NCBI GenBank assembly: GCA_028641055.1
Contig: CM054062.1
Coordinates: 237,348,376-237,412,375 of the forward strand
DNA length: 64,000 nt
Direction of reading: 5' to 3'
Source of the DNA: Alopecurus myosuroides
Lineage: Eukaryota; Streptophyta; Magnoliopsida; Poales; Poaceae
Shown here: piece by piece, positions 35,301 through 46,190 of the stretch
Position numbering within the stretch: position 1 is the stretch's first letter
How the letters are laid out: each line of letters starts with the position of its first letter
Notes under the pieces: model-generated
The model's database searches: none
Told to the model about the DNA's origin: nothing
The model's input: only the letters and a program-made list of their open reading frames with translations
Position numbers and translations under genes: made by a program

Positions 35301-36040
35301 TACGGCGTTCCACACAGCATAATAACCGAATATGGGACAAACTTTTCCATTGGAGTGTTGGCAAAATATTGCCGACAAACGGGAATTCGCCTAGATCTCG
35401 CATCTGTGGCACACCCGCAATCCAATGGACAGGTTGAAAGAATGAATATCTCAATCCTGCAAGGAATACGTCCAAGACTCGAATCTCCTCTTCATAGAGC
35501 AGCTGGAGCATGGGTAGAAGAGCTACCTTCCGTGCTTTGGAGTATTCGACAACACCGAACAGGTCAACAGGGCAAACCCCGTTTTTCCTAGTTTATGGTG
35601 CGGAGGCAATCCTTCCAACGGACATGATCCATGATAGCCCAAGAGTGCAAGATTTCGATGACTCGGATGCCGAAAAAGCACGACAGGATGCCGTCGATCT
35701 CTTAGAAGAGGAACGAGAACTTGTGTTTCAAAGATCCGCCATCTATCAGCAAGGTTTACAACGTTATCATAGTCGGAAAATCAGGCATCGTTCTTTTAAA
35801 GAAGGTGACCTAGTGCTAAGATTGGTGCAGCAAAGAAAGCACAAACTGGCCCCAGTATGGGAAGGACGATTTGTCATCAGTAAAGCCATGAAGAATGGAT
35901 CATATTATCTTGTTGACATTCGCGATACGGAAGATGATCCCGAGAAGCCGAATCGCAAAAGAAAGAGAAAGATAGATGACGAGCTAGGAGAGACAAAGAG
36001 GCCCTGGAGTATCCAGCAGTTACGTCCCTTCTATACTTAG
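32389..36040 (+). pseudogene. pol: Tat-like pol: RT, RNase H, second RNase H, integrase (broken)
   Basis: RT contains MCIDYTGLNKLCPKD and the catalytic YVDD (33393-33404). RNase H is followed by a second RNase H-like domain (IMHFDGSKMKEGAGAGVVL, NVAEYEALLHGL, CYGDSDLVQHQL) typical of Tat elements. Integrase has HAGDCGHHAQSK with CEGCQ, the first catalytic Asp in VWGLDMMGPF and the Glu in NGQVERMN; the second Asp appears as Glu in IITEYGTNF (35328-35330). Damage: TAG at 32824, a deletion near 33184-33200 removing a few RT residues and shifting the frame, TAG at 34665-34667 and 35082-35084, and a 1-bp loss near 35549. The C-terminus ends ...QQLRPFYT at 36040. Confidence 0.9.
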
Positions 36041-36669
36041 TTCAATTCTATGTAAACATCTTTGAGATCATGAAATAAAGTTGTCGGAATTCTTATATCC
36101 ATGTTTTTTACAAGTTTATTATAGTTCAAAACATGATTCCACCTTATCTATTTCCCAATGATCTTACAAAATACTCAATGTTAACCCGAATTGTGCCTGC
36201 GTGCTCGGCGTTTAAAAACTGAATGATTTTCAGCCTGCCAAATGCTAAAGGAAACTCGGATTGTGCCTGCGTGCCCAAGTTTCATTCAAAAAATTCCTTA
36301 CTGTTCTCTAAGCATTATCTGATTGTTTGTGTGTTGGGTCACTGGAGCTATTTAGTAAAAATGCCCTTAGTATGATCCATGTTTCCGAGTTTAAACTGAT
36401 TGGTTTTACCCAGTAACTTGGCATGACGATTCATAATACTATTGAGCCATTTCAAACACTAAGGACAGTTAAAACACATAAGCCAGAGAACTGAGAAGAT
36501 AAAGGAATATAAATACCAGGAAAACTTGCAAAGGATTTCATAATTAAACTGCAAAAGGCGGAGTACTTGTTTATACAAAAGGGTAGAAGCATTACAATAT
36601 AAGTTTACATTGTAAAGTGCAGTAATGCTCCTATTTTCTACTTCCACCATCCAGGTTAAGAGGAATCCT
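36041..36669. other. Spacer between pol and the convergent antisense gene
   Basis: No gene seen. It holds two similar tcggattgtgcctgcgtgc-like phrases (about 36191 and 36254), a short direct repeat of unknown meaning. Sense and antisense transcripts would end here facing each other. Confidence 0.5.
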
Positions 36670-39607
36670 TCAGGCATCTGAGTCTTCATCGCTGCTATCG
36701 TTCTCGGGGGTTGCAGGAATCTCTTCTTCTGGGTAGGTGATGGAGATGTTCACCATGGAGGCGATCTTGGTGGCGTGACCCTTGATCTCGTCAAAGATGG
36801 TGGTCCGCTGGGTCTCCGAGTATCCAAGTGGGATACCGGACGCCACCCGCCAAGATTTGGCACCAGGGTAATGCATACGCATAAGGCCTAAGGCCATGCG
36901 TGCACCACCCCGTGCTGCGGAGCGCAAGGTGGACTCCTTGGATTCCGCCACCTCCAGGATAGCTCCCGGAAGTTTCTCAACTTCCGAGAATTCCCCAGTC
37001 CTCGTGGGAAGGAACTTGTTGACCAGCTGCATGCCAGCAGCTCTGATTGCAGTCCACACCTTCCCAAAGGCTCGGATTCTCTCAATCCGAGTAAGATCTG
37101 GGTTATCTCCTGTTTTTTCAGACAAACAACCAAAAGGTTAAGCGAAAAAGCAGAGAAAGAAAGCAAGAGATGGAAAAACCGGTAAAAGAAAATAAACTTA
37201 CCGAGAATCTTGTCGATTTCGGAGCCTTCCTCCAGGCGAAGGTTTAAGGCGTTCTCCAAGTCTTGGATAGTAGCCTTGTCCTTGTCCGCCTGCTGGGAGG
37301 CCTTGGATTGAGCAATCCCAAGGGCCATGTTGCTGGCCTCCAGATCCTTTTGAGCCTTCATAAGATTCTTATGAAGGTCCAAATTCTCCTTTCGGAGAAA
37401 CTCGGCATTGCCGGCATCTTCAGCTATTTCCTTGGCCTTAGCCAAAGCAGCTGGAAAGCAAGTAAAAAATTCCGAGTTTAGATAAATTCGAGAAATTACT
37501 TAGACAAAAAACCGGATAAAGAAACTTCAGAGAATAAAGCATACCTGTTGTCTCCGGCAGCTGTAGCTGAGATGATGCCCGCTCTGCTTCTTTCACTTCA
37601 AGAATAGAAAGAAGGTTTCTAACCTCCTTATTCTTGACGGAAAGTTTATTGAAAACTTCCATGTTAATGGTTTCAGCGGTTTGCTGGAACACGGAAATGA
37701 AAAGGTCAGGATATTGAAAAGCATCAAGTGAAAAGTAGACATTTTACTTAACGCTTGGGGGCTGAGGATAATACCTGGCTCATCCGCTGTAACCCAGTTA
37801 AGTTCTCAGTGAACTCTTTTGCATACTCAGCAAAAAGAGTTCCGGCCGCGCTAAGGCCATCGCTGATGTTGTTGAAGTCCTTGTCAAAGGTGGGGATTTC
37901 CTCCTCAGTTGTTCGAGAAGGACCTCCCACCTCAGGAGCCGCCCTTTCCCTCGTGTCCGTTTCCGGCACAATAGGTTGGCTGGGCTCCAAAGACTCGGTG
38001 GTGGGGGCTGCAGCATGCTCTTCTGTCATCGTGGACGGTGTGTCCGGCGCGGTGGCAGGAGAAGGGTGATGGCCTCTGCTGGACACAACCTTGTGCCTCT
38101 TCAGCTTTTTTGGCTTTAGAGTAGAAGGAGGCAGGCTAAAAGCAAAAAGTCGGAAAAGTTAAAACTCCGAAAGCAAAAGAAAAAACTCCGACAAAGGAAA
38201 GTAACCCAGATGTTCAAACCTGGAGGTGGCGACGGGAACCCCGTCAAGATCGATGATTTCCTGGGAAGAGGAGATCTTCTTGCGCTTTCGCCCACCGGCA
38301 AAGGTGGCATGCAGCGTTTCTAGCTCAGCATCGGAAGCAAGATCCGACTCGGGAAGACCAGCGATCTGTTGAAAAGAAAAAGCCAAGTCAAAGATACAAA
38401 ACCCGAGTAAACGAGAAAGAATTCAAACCCCAAAAGGCGAAGAACTTTACCTTGGGAGCCGGATTTTCGGCCGTGTACATTGGCCGGCTTTCTTCATAGT
38501 TGTCGCGCGATGCAACCAATTGATTCACGCGCCGCCGCAAATCTTTTGCGGACCAATCCTTGTCGGATGTCCGCATTTCGTCATTAGCTCCCTTGTACTC
38601 GCAGAGAAGGCGAGCGCCATGGTTGGCCAAGGGCTGGATCCGCCTATTTAACCAGCAAAGGACGGTGTCCATGACGGTTAAAGGCGGATCGGAAGCGACG
38701 AGTTTGGCGATGCGCCGCTTGATCCTTAGAAGATCCGGCGGCAGGGTTTGAACTGCCTCAGTTCCCCAATTCTCTAGGGGAACAGCGGCGGTGTTCGAAA
38801 AAGGTGGAACCCCGAACGTTTTCCCGAGAAAGGAAATGTCGGGATTATAGAAGAAGGAACCCGTCCAAAACTTGACGGATTCCGATGTTTTGATCTTGGG
38901 GAACCAATCTTCTCGGAATCTCCGAAGAGTAAAAGAGATGGTTCCGCAAGTTGGGAGTGCGCCCTCCTAAGAGTTCCGCTCAGCCAGAAATCCAGCCTAG
39001 GAGCTATACCTAGATAACCCTCGAAAAGGGCCTGGAATCCGGCTAAGTACAGGATGGAATTAGGTGGGAGGTTGTGTGGCTGGATGTTGTAGTGGGAGAG
39101 GATCTGGAGGAAGAAGGCAGAAGGTGGAATACCCATACCTCTAAGAAGGTGGGAGGAGAGAAGAACCCGTTCACCGTCATTCGGCGTGGGTTCAGTATCA
39201 TCCTCCGGAAGCCGCCACTTCCCCTTCAGTACCAATCCCTCCTTCTCCATTGTCGGGAGGAGGGATGATGGGATACTGCAGGCACTCCAATTGCCGGCAG
39301 TCTCCATTTCTTCTTCGGCTCCGGCGGCGGCGGATGCCGAGGCCTCCGCGGCCGCAAGCTCGTCGCCGACGAGTTCGATCTTCTCCTCCACCGTTTCTGG
39401 AGCGAACGGTGGGGTGAGCGCGGACAAGGTTTCCGCAAGGTTCGCGGAGGCGAGAGAACTTCCCTCGCCCTCCGCGCCGCTCGTTGCCTTCGCCGGCTCG
39501 TCGCCGGAGACCCGCACTGGAGAATCTAGTTGCGGGTCCATTGTGTCGATGATGTCGTCGATTTCTTTGGCGACGGCGTGGGCTGGGGAGGACGGCGGTG
39601 AAGCCAT
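36670..39607 (-). CDS. Antisense spliced gene of the Tat-like element (PF04195-like), one frameshift
   Basis: Six proposed exons on the strand opposite gag-pol: 39607-38451, 38365-38220, 38135-37775, 37683-37545, 37450-37202, 37109-36670. Every intron has GT..AG ends, such as AAG|GTAAAG, CAG|GTTTGA, CAG|GTATTA, CAG|GTATGC and CTCG|GTAAGT, with pyrimidine-rich acceptors like TTTTCAACAG and ACTTGCTTTCCAG. The joined protein is about 830 residues. Exon 1 has an acidic N-terminus and then a domain (GLVLKGKWRLPEDD, HLLRGMGIPPSAFFLQIL, FQALFEGYLGI) like the plant 'putative gypsy-type transposon' family PF04195. Exon 5 looks like a coiled coil, and exon 6 ends in an acidic tail. One frameshift near 38975-38990 breaks exon 1; the rest is open. 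The function of this family is unknown. Confidence 0.78.
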
Positions 39608-39742
39608 CAAGGGGCGGTGTTAGGTCGTCTCCGGTGAGGTCTTGGGCACGATTCGTGTTCGAGAGCTTCTCTGCTGTGAGCTTGGGCGCTGGAATGGCGT
39701 GCGAAGTGAGGAGCGGAAGGTATTTCCAGAGGACGAAGAAGG

Positions 39743-39753
39743 CTATTTATAGC
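39743..39753 (-). promoter_or_regulatory. TATA box for the antisense gene
   Basis: Minus strand CTATAAATAGC, about 135-145 bp upstream of the ATG at 39607. It lies in the element's interior, outside the LTR, so the gene appears to have its own promoter. Confidence 0.65.
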
Positions 39754-39759
39754 CGGAAA

Positions 39760-40144
39760 TCCGTCAGGATGCGTGCTAACGGCTCTTTTGACCGTTGGAT
39801 GTCCAACGCATGTCACTCGCCGGAAAATACGGGAAATGAATCGACTGGATGATTATGGTTATCTCCTCGTTTCCCGCGAGAGTCTGTTAGAAAGATGTTG
39901 TTGGGTTTTCTCGCCTGTAACCCAAACGACCCTTGCGTCAGCAAGTTTTAAGCGCTGACGTAGGAAGTTCCTTCTCTGCGAAGGATCGTGTGAGAAAAGC
40001 CGGATTTTCTGGATTCCGAGTTTTACGTTACCATCTCCTTTAAAGGAAGAAAAGAAGAATCAAGACTGCAGGCCGGTATTTCTCGGAAGGATGCATTTGA
40101 CGAAAGACGGCGAAAACGGAGTCTCGATCCTTCTTGGGGGCTAC
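39760..40144 (+). other. 3' interior end of the Tat-like element with polypurine tract
   Basis: No ORF. It would be upstream promoter sequence for the antisense gene. It ends ccttcttgggggctac (40129-40144), the polypurine tract directly before the 3' LTR. Confidence 0.65.
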
Positions 40145-40269
40145 TGTCGGATATATACCAAATAGGGGTATATCGGATGGTAGTCTAAAGTGTCGGATTG
40201 CCCGGGTGGCCCGAATGGTAGTGGGCTACGGTCCATTGGGCGGCCCAGTAAGCTGACGCACAGAAGCCG
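40145..40269 (+). repeat. 3' LTR of the Tat-like element, left part
   Basis: First 125 bp of the LTR, cut by Del-2; agccg at 40265-40269 is the left target copy. Confidence 0.92.
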
Positions 40270-40457
40270 TGTGACGCCCCGAGGTCGGGCACTATGCAGA
40301 TTTCAGCATTTCCGCCAAAATCCACATAATAACCGATTTCAGGTTGCCACTTGTGATAACATTACCCTAGCAACATCCGGCTAAAAGAAAGGGATAAGAT
40401 AGCGCGACAAAACCAACTATAACTACTCACCAAACAATACCCATCCAGTGTTACCCC
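40270..40457 (-). repeat. Del-2 LTR-A, left part
   Basis: Matches the start of LTR-B (gtgacgccccgaggtcggg) but lacks LTR-B 55410-55853, replaced by cctag at about 40366-40370. Ends in acccc (40453-40457), the Del-3 target. Confidence 0.9.
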
Positions 40458-43400
40458 TGTAACATCCCAACTTTTGATACATTAGGGTGTGTGGTGTGTG
40501 TTCATCTCATACATGCATCAAACAAAAATTTAAATCATGTTTGAACCAATTTAAACTATGAAATTAAATGGTTTCAGAAAATCTCATAAATAGTACTTCA
40601 AATGGGTTTCAAAATTTTGTATTGAAAAATAATTCAAATACACCAACCCAAGAGATGGTTTTGTTGGAATTTTTGTGAGCTTTTCAAAAAGTATTTTTGC
40701 CAAATTTTTCCTTTGCAAAAAGGCCCTCAAAACTTGTTTTTGGTTCTGTTTTAAGTCCAAAAGGACCTCTCTGCAAATCCCCAAATCTTCCAGGGGGTTA
40801 TCCGTGAAATCGTTTTCTGCGTCATCTTCCTTGTCGCCGGCCAGGGAGGCAACCTCCGCGCCACCTCCTGCTTCCAGCGCGGCAGGGGAAGGATGAGGAA
40901 CCTGGGTGCCGTCTGGATCGAAAAGAGCCCCTCAGAACCCCCCCTCGAGCTCGCTCTCTTTCCCTCTGTTCCTCTCCTCGCCCGAAACCTTAGCTCGCCG
41001 GAGATCCGCCGCCGCCGTCGTTTCACCGCGCCTCCGGCCTCACCGAGCATCTCCACGTGACCACCGCAGCCTCCTCTCCCTCCACGAGCACTCGGAGCTG
41101 CCGGGATGGCCCAGACGCCGCCGATTTCGCCGTCACCTTCCTCTCCGGCCGCCGGCTATTTCTGCACGGCGCCGCCGTTCCCGTGCTTCTCCGCCATCGC
41201 CGATCACCTCAACGCGTTCACGGTGAGCTATGCTCCCTCCCCATCCTCTCCGTTGTCCTCCCCGCGGCCGGAATCGTCCTTCTCGCCGGAGCCCGTGGCC
41301 ACCGCCGCCTTCCCGAGCACGGCGGCTCGCCGCCGGTGGCCTAATCGGGGCGGCGCCACCACGAGTATGTAGCACTCGTCGAGACGGTTCGAACGAACCC
41401 ATCTGCGCACGCTTAGGTGCCCGGAATCGCCGGCGGCGTCCATCACCGGCCCTCTGCCGGCCAGCCCATGACATCACGGTGACGTCATGGTGACATCACC
41501 GTGGGCCCCATTGCCAACTGGTTTTTCTTTTTTAGAAAAAGAAAACTAAAATGACACGTGGGCCTCTACTGTTTGATATTTCAGAAATTAAATAAAACTT
41601 GGAAAATCAGTATCTATAAAAATATAAGTCAGAAAAATAAAGTAAAAATATGGTTTTGATCAGAAAAAGATGCTCTATCCAAAAATGTCATTTCCACATA
41701 TATTTGACAAAGTTGAATTTTGGCCTTTATTTAATGCTGTTTAATCATTTAAAAATAGAAAAATAAATTTTTATTCACTAAAATTAGAAAAATTAAAAGT
41801 TATATATCAAATTGCTCAAAATGACAAATGCAACCTGTTTATGATGTTTTCAAACCCAATTGAGCACTTTAACTTGTACTCATGTTCATAATCACCCGAA
41901 ACCCCCTCCGGGGTCTATTTCGGGCGAATTCCAGTAAAACTTCATATTTGACATACGAACCCTAGCAACCCTATCTACATGTTTAGGGCTTTAATTAAGT
42001 GCATTAACTTGCTCATGCATACATATTGTGCATTGCATCGATGCCATGTGTTGATTGTTGTTCCTTTTTTCGGTGTTGTTTCCCCCTCGGTAGAATGCGA
42101 CTCCGAAGTGAAGGCCAACATTGCAATGGTGAATACTTGATCTTAACCGACAAGTCAAGCACTTATTCCAGAAGATCTTTATCTGGTTTTCTTATAACCA
42201 AGGCAAGCATAACCTCTTATCTGCTCATATATGGTTTCAAAGTGTTTTGAATCTCGTACTTTGCATTCGGTTCCAAACTATTTGGTGTCAGTAGATAGAG
42301 TTCTCCTATATACTGCATAACCTAGATATCCTGATCCACTGCTCCTACAGCTATAGGTTTGTTTGTGCGCGCTCCGCTAAACCCTGTGGGTCTTGCTTAG
42401 CCATGCCTAGTTGTGATCTGATCCATCCGGTTGATGAATCTGGTCAATACGTGAATCTATTATGTCATGTTGTTATGATTTGAATTAACTTTGATAACTT
42501 GACTAAATACTGGCATGGATGTGAGGCCACAATGGGTTGTGGCGTTTTGTCCTGTTCATGCCCCTAGGAGCGAGTTCTCGCCTTCGAAGCCAAGACTGAG
42601 CGTGCAACCACACGAGCGAGCCAATGAACCTCGCCTGACTAACTAACTTGTTTAGCCACATCCATGAGTCACGTAGTTTGATCTTTCCATCTGCGTGTGA
42701 GTCAGAAAACGATTTGGAGAAAACTTCGGGCGTGACCGGGACAAGTGATGGACGTACACGGATCTTGATCCTGACTCACAGAACAGGTGCCGTCGGGAGG
42801 TGGCCAACTCCCTGTTGACGGGGTGGCCCTGTTTGGGTTGACTCATGGATAGGGTTACGCAAGGTAAAGGTCGGAGCCAACCACCCTCTGCCGCGCTCCC
42901 AAGGAGCGTACATGTGGCGTTAAGAGTCGGATGGTACGTGTGGGTAAAGTGTACCCCCTGCAGGGATAAATCTCCTCGATAAGCCGTGTCCACGGTTACG
43001 GACGACTTGGCAACGTATTCTGTGATCATAGATAACTTCAACGGAATGACTAAAACTTGTTAACCATGTTTGAAGGGTGCCTCCCCGGAGATGCCGGGAG
43101 GGGTGATCCTTGTAGCATGAGATCGTGTGGGAATGAGAAGGACTTGGTGGATTGCAAGAAGATGATGATCTCAGTAGTTGAGTAGCTTTCTCATCTGTTT
43201 TGAAAACATTCTATGAGACGTGCTATTCTTCCTCGATTTGCAATCAAAGATTGCTTTACGCAAATCAGCCTTCATAAAACCCTTTCTGAAGATAGCAGAT
43301 ATATAATAGTTTAATTAAGTCTTGTTGAGTACCTCCCATACTCAGGTTTGCTTAATTTTGGTTCAGGGGAAGAACTCCATCGGTGGTGATCCAACGAGGA

Positions 43401-44046
43401 CATCGACGAGTAGTTCGGGGTTCCCAGGTAGCAGCCTGGAATCTATGGGCTGGGACGTCGCCTTATGTTGCGGCCTCTTAGGCCTCTTTGGTTCTTGTTG
43501 ATTAGCAACATAATTTGCCTTCCGTTGTCTGATGTAATGTTGGGTCGTGTGACCTCTGCTTGTAAGCTATACTCTAGTAACACCTGTTTAAATACAGCTT
43601 CCATGTTTAGAGTACTGCTTTGATCGGTTGTTGGTTTCGAGCTCATTGTTATACAGGTTTGGCTATGCCTGCATAGTTGTCGTAGTCGAGGGGTTGTGGA
43701 GCCGATGATCCATGTCCGAGCCCGCCTGTCGATGTGATCGGCCTGGGGCGAGGTAACCCCAGTAACCCTCGATTGTTGTTGCACTTTCTGGACACATAGC
43801 AGCTCTGTATAGCTTTGGTCCCGTTTCCTTCAGTTTCTTCGATTCGTGGACGCTTTGATATGCATAGTTGGTTATGACTAGCATGGGTACAAGGAGTAGT
43901 AGACTGGGGATCTGGACTACGCGCCGATGAATCGAGTTTGCCTGCCGTTGTTTGTTGCGGCCGGGGCTGGTAACCCTGAAGCCCTTGTGACTCCATGGCT
44001 AGGAGCACATAACAGTATGTATATCTCTGGGTCCGGGGTCGTGACA
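40458..44046 (+). repeat. 5' LTR of Del-3
   Basis: Contains a CT-rich tract (about 40940-40990), a GC-rich leader with a small frame starting at 41106, and a donor-like CACG|GTGAGC at 41223. A TTTTGGTTCAG acceptor-like site lies at about 43362-43372. The rest is A/T-rich. ORFs such as 42652-43041 and 43443-44047 look incidental. Confidence 0.93.
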
Positions 44047-44051
44047 AGTTA

Positions 44052-44064
44052 TGGTATCAGAGCA
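44052..44064 (+). other. Primer binding site of Del-3
   Basis: TGGTATCAGAGCA, iMet type, 5 bp after the LTR. Confidence 0.85.
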
Positions 44065-45619
44065 GGACTGCCTGTAGTAAAACCTTACTGCTTGGTCGAT
44101 GTTGAGTCTAGTGATTGTGAAAACTACTTTGAAACTTCAAATGATTGTGAAAAACCTTCTTAGGATTCTTTTTACTCCGTATCTGGTATCGCTCTAAACT
44201 CTGGGTCATCTTACCTGTTTTGATTTGAAAAGGTTTTGCTATCTCTTCGAGTCATTCAAAACCTAGGTGCCTTCTCTGGCAAGACGTTTTCTACCCAAGT
44301 TGACCTAGTGTTATAGTTTCTAGAGTCGTGTGTGTTCCGTATTCCGTTATCTCTCGTTCCAAATGGGAGATTTCCTTTCCATCCTAACACCTCAGAGTTG
44401 TGTGGGTTCCACATACTCGTGTTCCAAAGTCTTAAATCCTGAACCTCGAGATCTGCTTTTCATCTCGAATGTATCCGTTATCCTCTGCTCAAGTTCTTCC
44501 GGAGTTATGTTTGGCTTTTGAAAGTCACCTCGTGATTGCTACTGGTAGTGTCCTAAGGCACTTGAATAGTAGCTACTTCTTTCGTTGAGTTTTTAACCTT
44601 GGACTTGAACCGAAGGTCCCGGAATGTGCTGAATTGCGGTGAGTTGAGTCATGTGGTTTCATAACCATGTGATGCTCACGCTATCAGTACAAGATGCTGA
44701 CCTTTAACCCAAGTTCCGTTTCTTTGGATCCTGAGAAATCTGTTCTACCTCAGGATGGCTAGGCAATTCCAACTATCATAGCCATAGGCTCTCTAGTGGA
44801 ATCAAGAAGGGATCACAACAAGAGTGGTCATCATGAAATCCAGATCTTCGTTCTTAATTCAGCTATATTGATCCTCTAGCATGGGTTTTACAAAAGAGTA
44901 TCACCTGTGCAATCCCCATGGCCTATGGATTTTCCGGAGAATGTTCCTATCTTCCAGTTGCTTTCCGAACTCCATCCGTTGTTTGGAAACCAAGTTACAT
45001 ATGAATGTTGGATTCTTCCGATGCATTTGTTCTTGTTTTCTGTCAAAACATTCCACCTTGGGATGTCAGGAGAAACAAACTCCAGTACCTCGTTCATCTC
45101 TAGAACCAGGTCAAAGTTTTGTAATCCACGGAATAAAGAAGTTTCGTCAGCTTCTGTTCTGTTCCACCTTCGAGTATCGCACTCTTCTATATCAAGAGGT
45201 CGTGCCGAGTTTCATGGACTTGTTGATGAAGTGATGCTCCTACACGTCCTCACCCCTTCCTCCAAGCTTGAGTGCTTGAGAATGGTGGGTCTATGCGTTG
45301 ATGTGTGTACCAGATATTCCTAGCAATTCTTATTGCTTTGGAAATTCTAACAAAACATCTGTATCCTTGTTAGCACTATCGGTCACACAGCCTCTGTTTG
45401 AAGTTGACTGTGTTACCAAATCCGTTCTTTTCGGTGCACATTCTTGGTCAAAGAGTTAGGTCCATGCCCAAGCTCTCATGTTCATGTCAGTTGCCTTGAA
45501 AAGCAAACCTCCTTTCAAACTCTAAGACATACCGGTAGGTTGTGATATTCTGGTTGTCCTTCCAGAAGTATCACCAGGTTGTTACCTGACAGTAATGTCT
45601 AAGCAAGGGGTAATTTGAC
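44065..45619 (+). pseudogene. Decayed gag/protease region of Del-3
   Basis: No open frame above about 140 codons and none with recognisable gag. A FPENVPIFQLLSELHPLFG stretch (about 44930-44985) may be a relic of the pre-RT linker. Assigned by position. Confidence 0.35.
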
Positions 45620-46190
45620 TTACTCCTTTCTCCAGGAAACTACGCTAGACACCTTGGACTAGTTGGTTGAGCTTAAACAACAACTTGGAGAGTTGAAAGA
45701 TAAGAGCTCCGCCTAACTGGATCCTTTGTTAAGGGATATCTAGTTTCCTTTGTGTTGAAGCTTGATAGTATCTCTTCAGTGGACATGCTATCATCCCAAA
45801 CTTGATTTGATTTGGGCTATCGTCAGATCAATTTCAGATTCAAGGACTATCTTGACGGTGTTTTCACTCATGGTGTTTGGCCCGAGTATACCTCGTGTCC
45901 TTTGGTCTGACCAATGTATTGCCTTGTTCATATATCATATGAATCCCTCCTCTTGGAGTGTTTTGATAAGTGTGTCTTCGAACCCATCGATGACATTCCT
46001 ATTTTCTCCAAGTTGCGAGAGACTCATGTTGAACAATTTGCAACAGTATTGGAAACTTTTAAGAACCAACTTTGTGTCATCGCGAAGTTGTGTTCTGGAT
46101 GTCCGAAGTGACTTTCTCAGGTTCGTGTGCTTATGGTGAAAGTTGTCGCCATGGATCCGAGTAAACTTTTCTTGTCTCCCTCGGGAATAA
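45620..46190 (+). pseudogene. Heavily mutated RT relic of Del-3
   Basis: Traces of Tekay-type RT in order across frames: ELKQQLGELKDKSS (about 45670-45712), a GYRQINFRFKDY stretch where a GYHQIK motif would stand (about 45818), GVWPEYTSCP (about 45873), FDKCVFEPIDDIPIFSKLRE in the position of the catalytic F-x-DD (about 45960-46020), HVEQFATVLETFKNQL (about 46027-46074) and MDPSKL (about 46153). Numerous substitutions rather than large deletions; not functional. Confidence 0.6.

Noticed and set aside
43443..44047. Minus-strand ORFs at the end of the Del-3 LTR (repeated at 50796-51425)
   Set aside because: Present in both LTRs only because the LTRs are copies; no domain, and frames shift between the copies.
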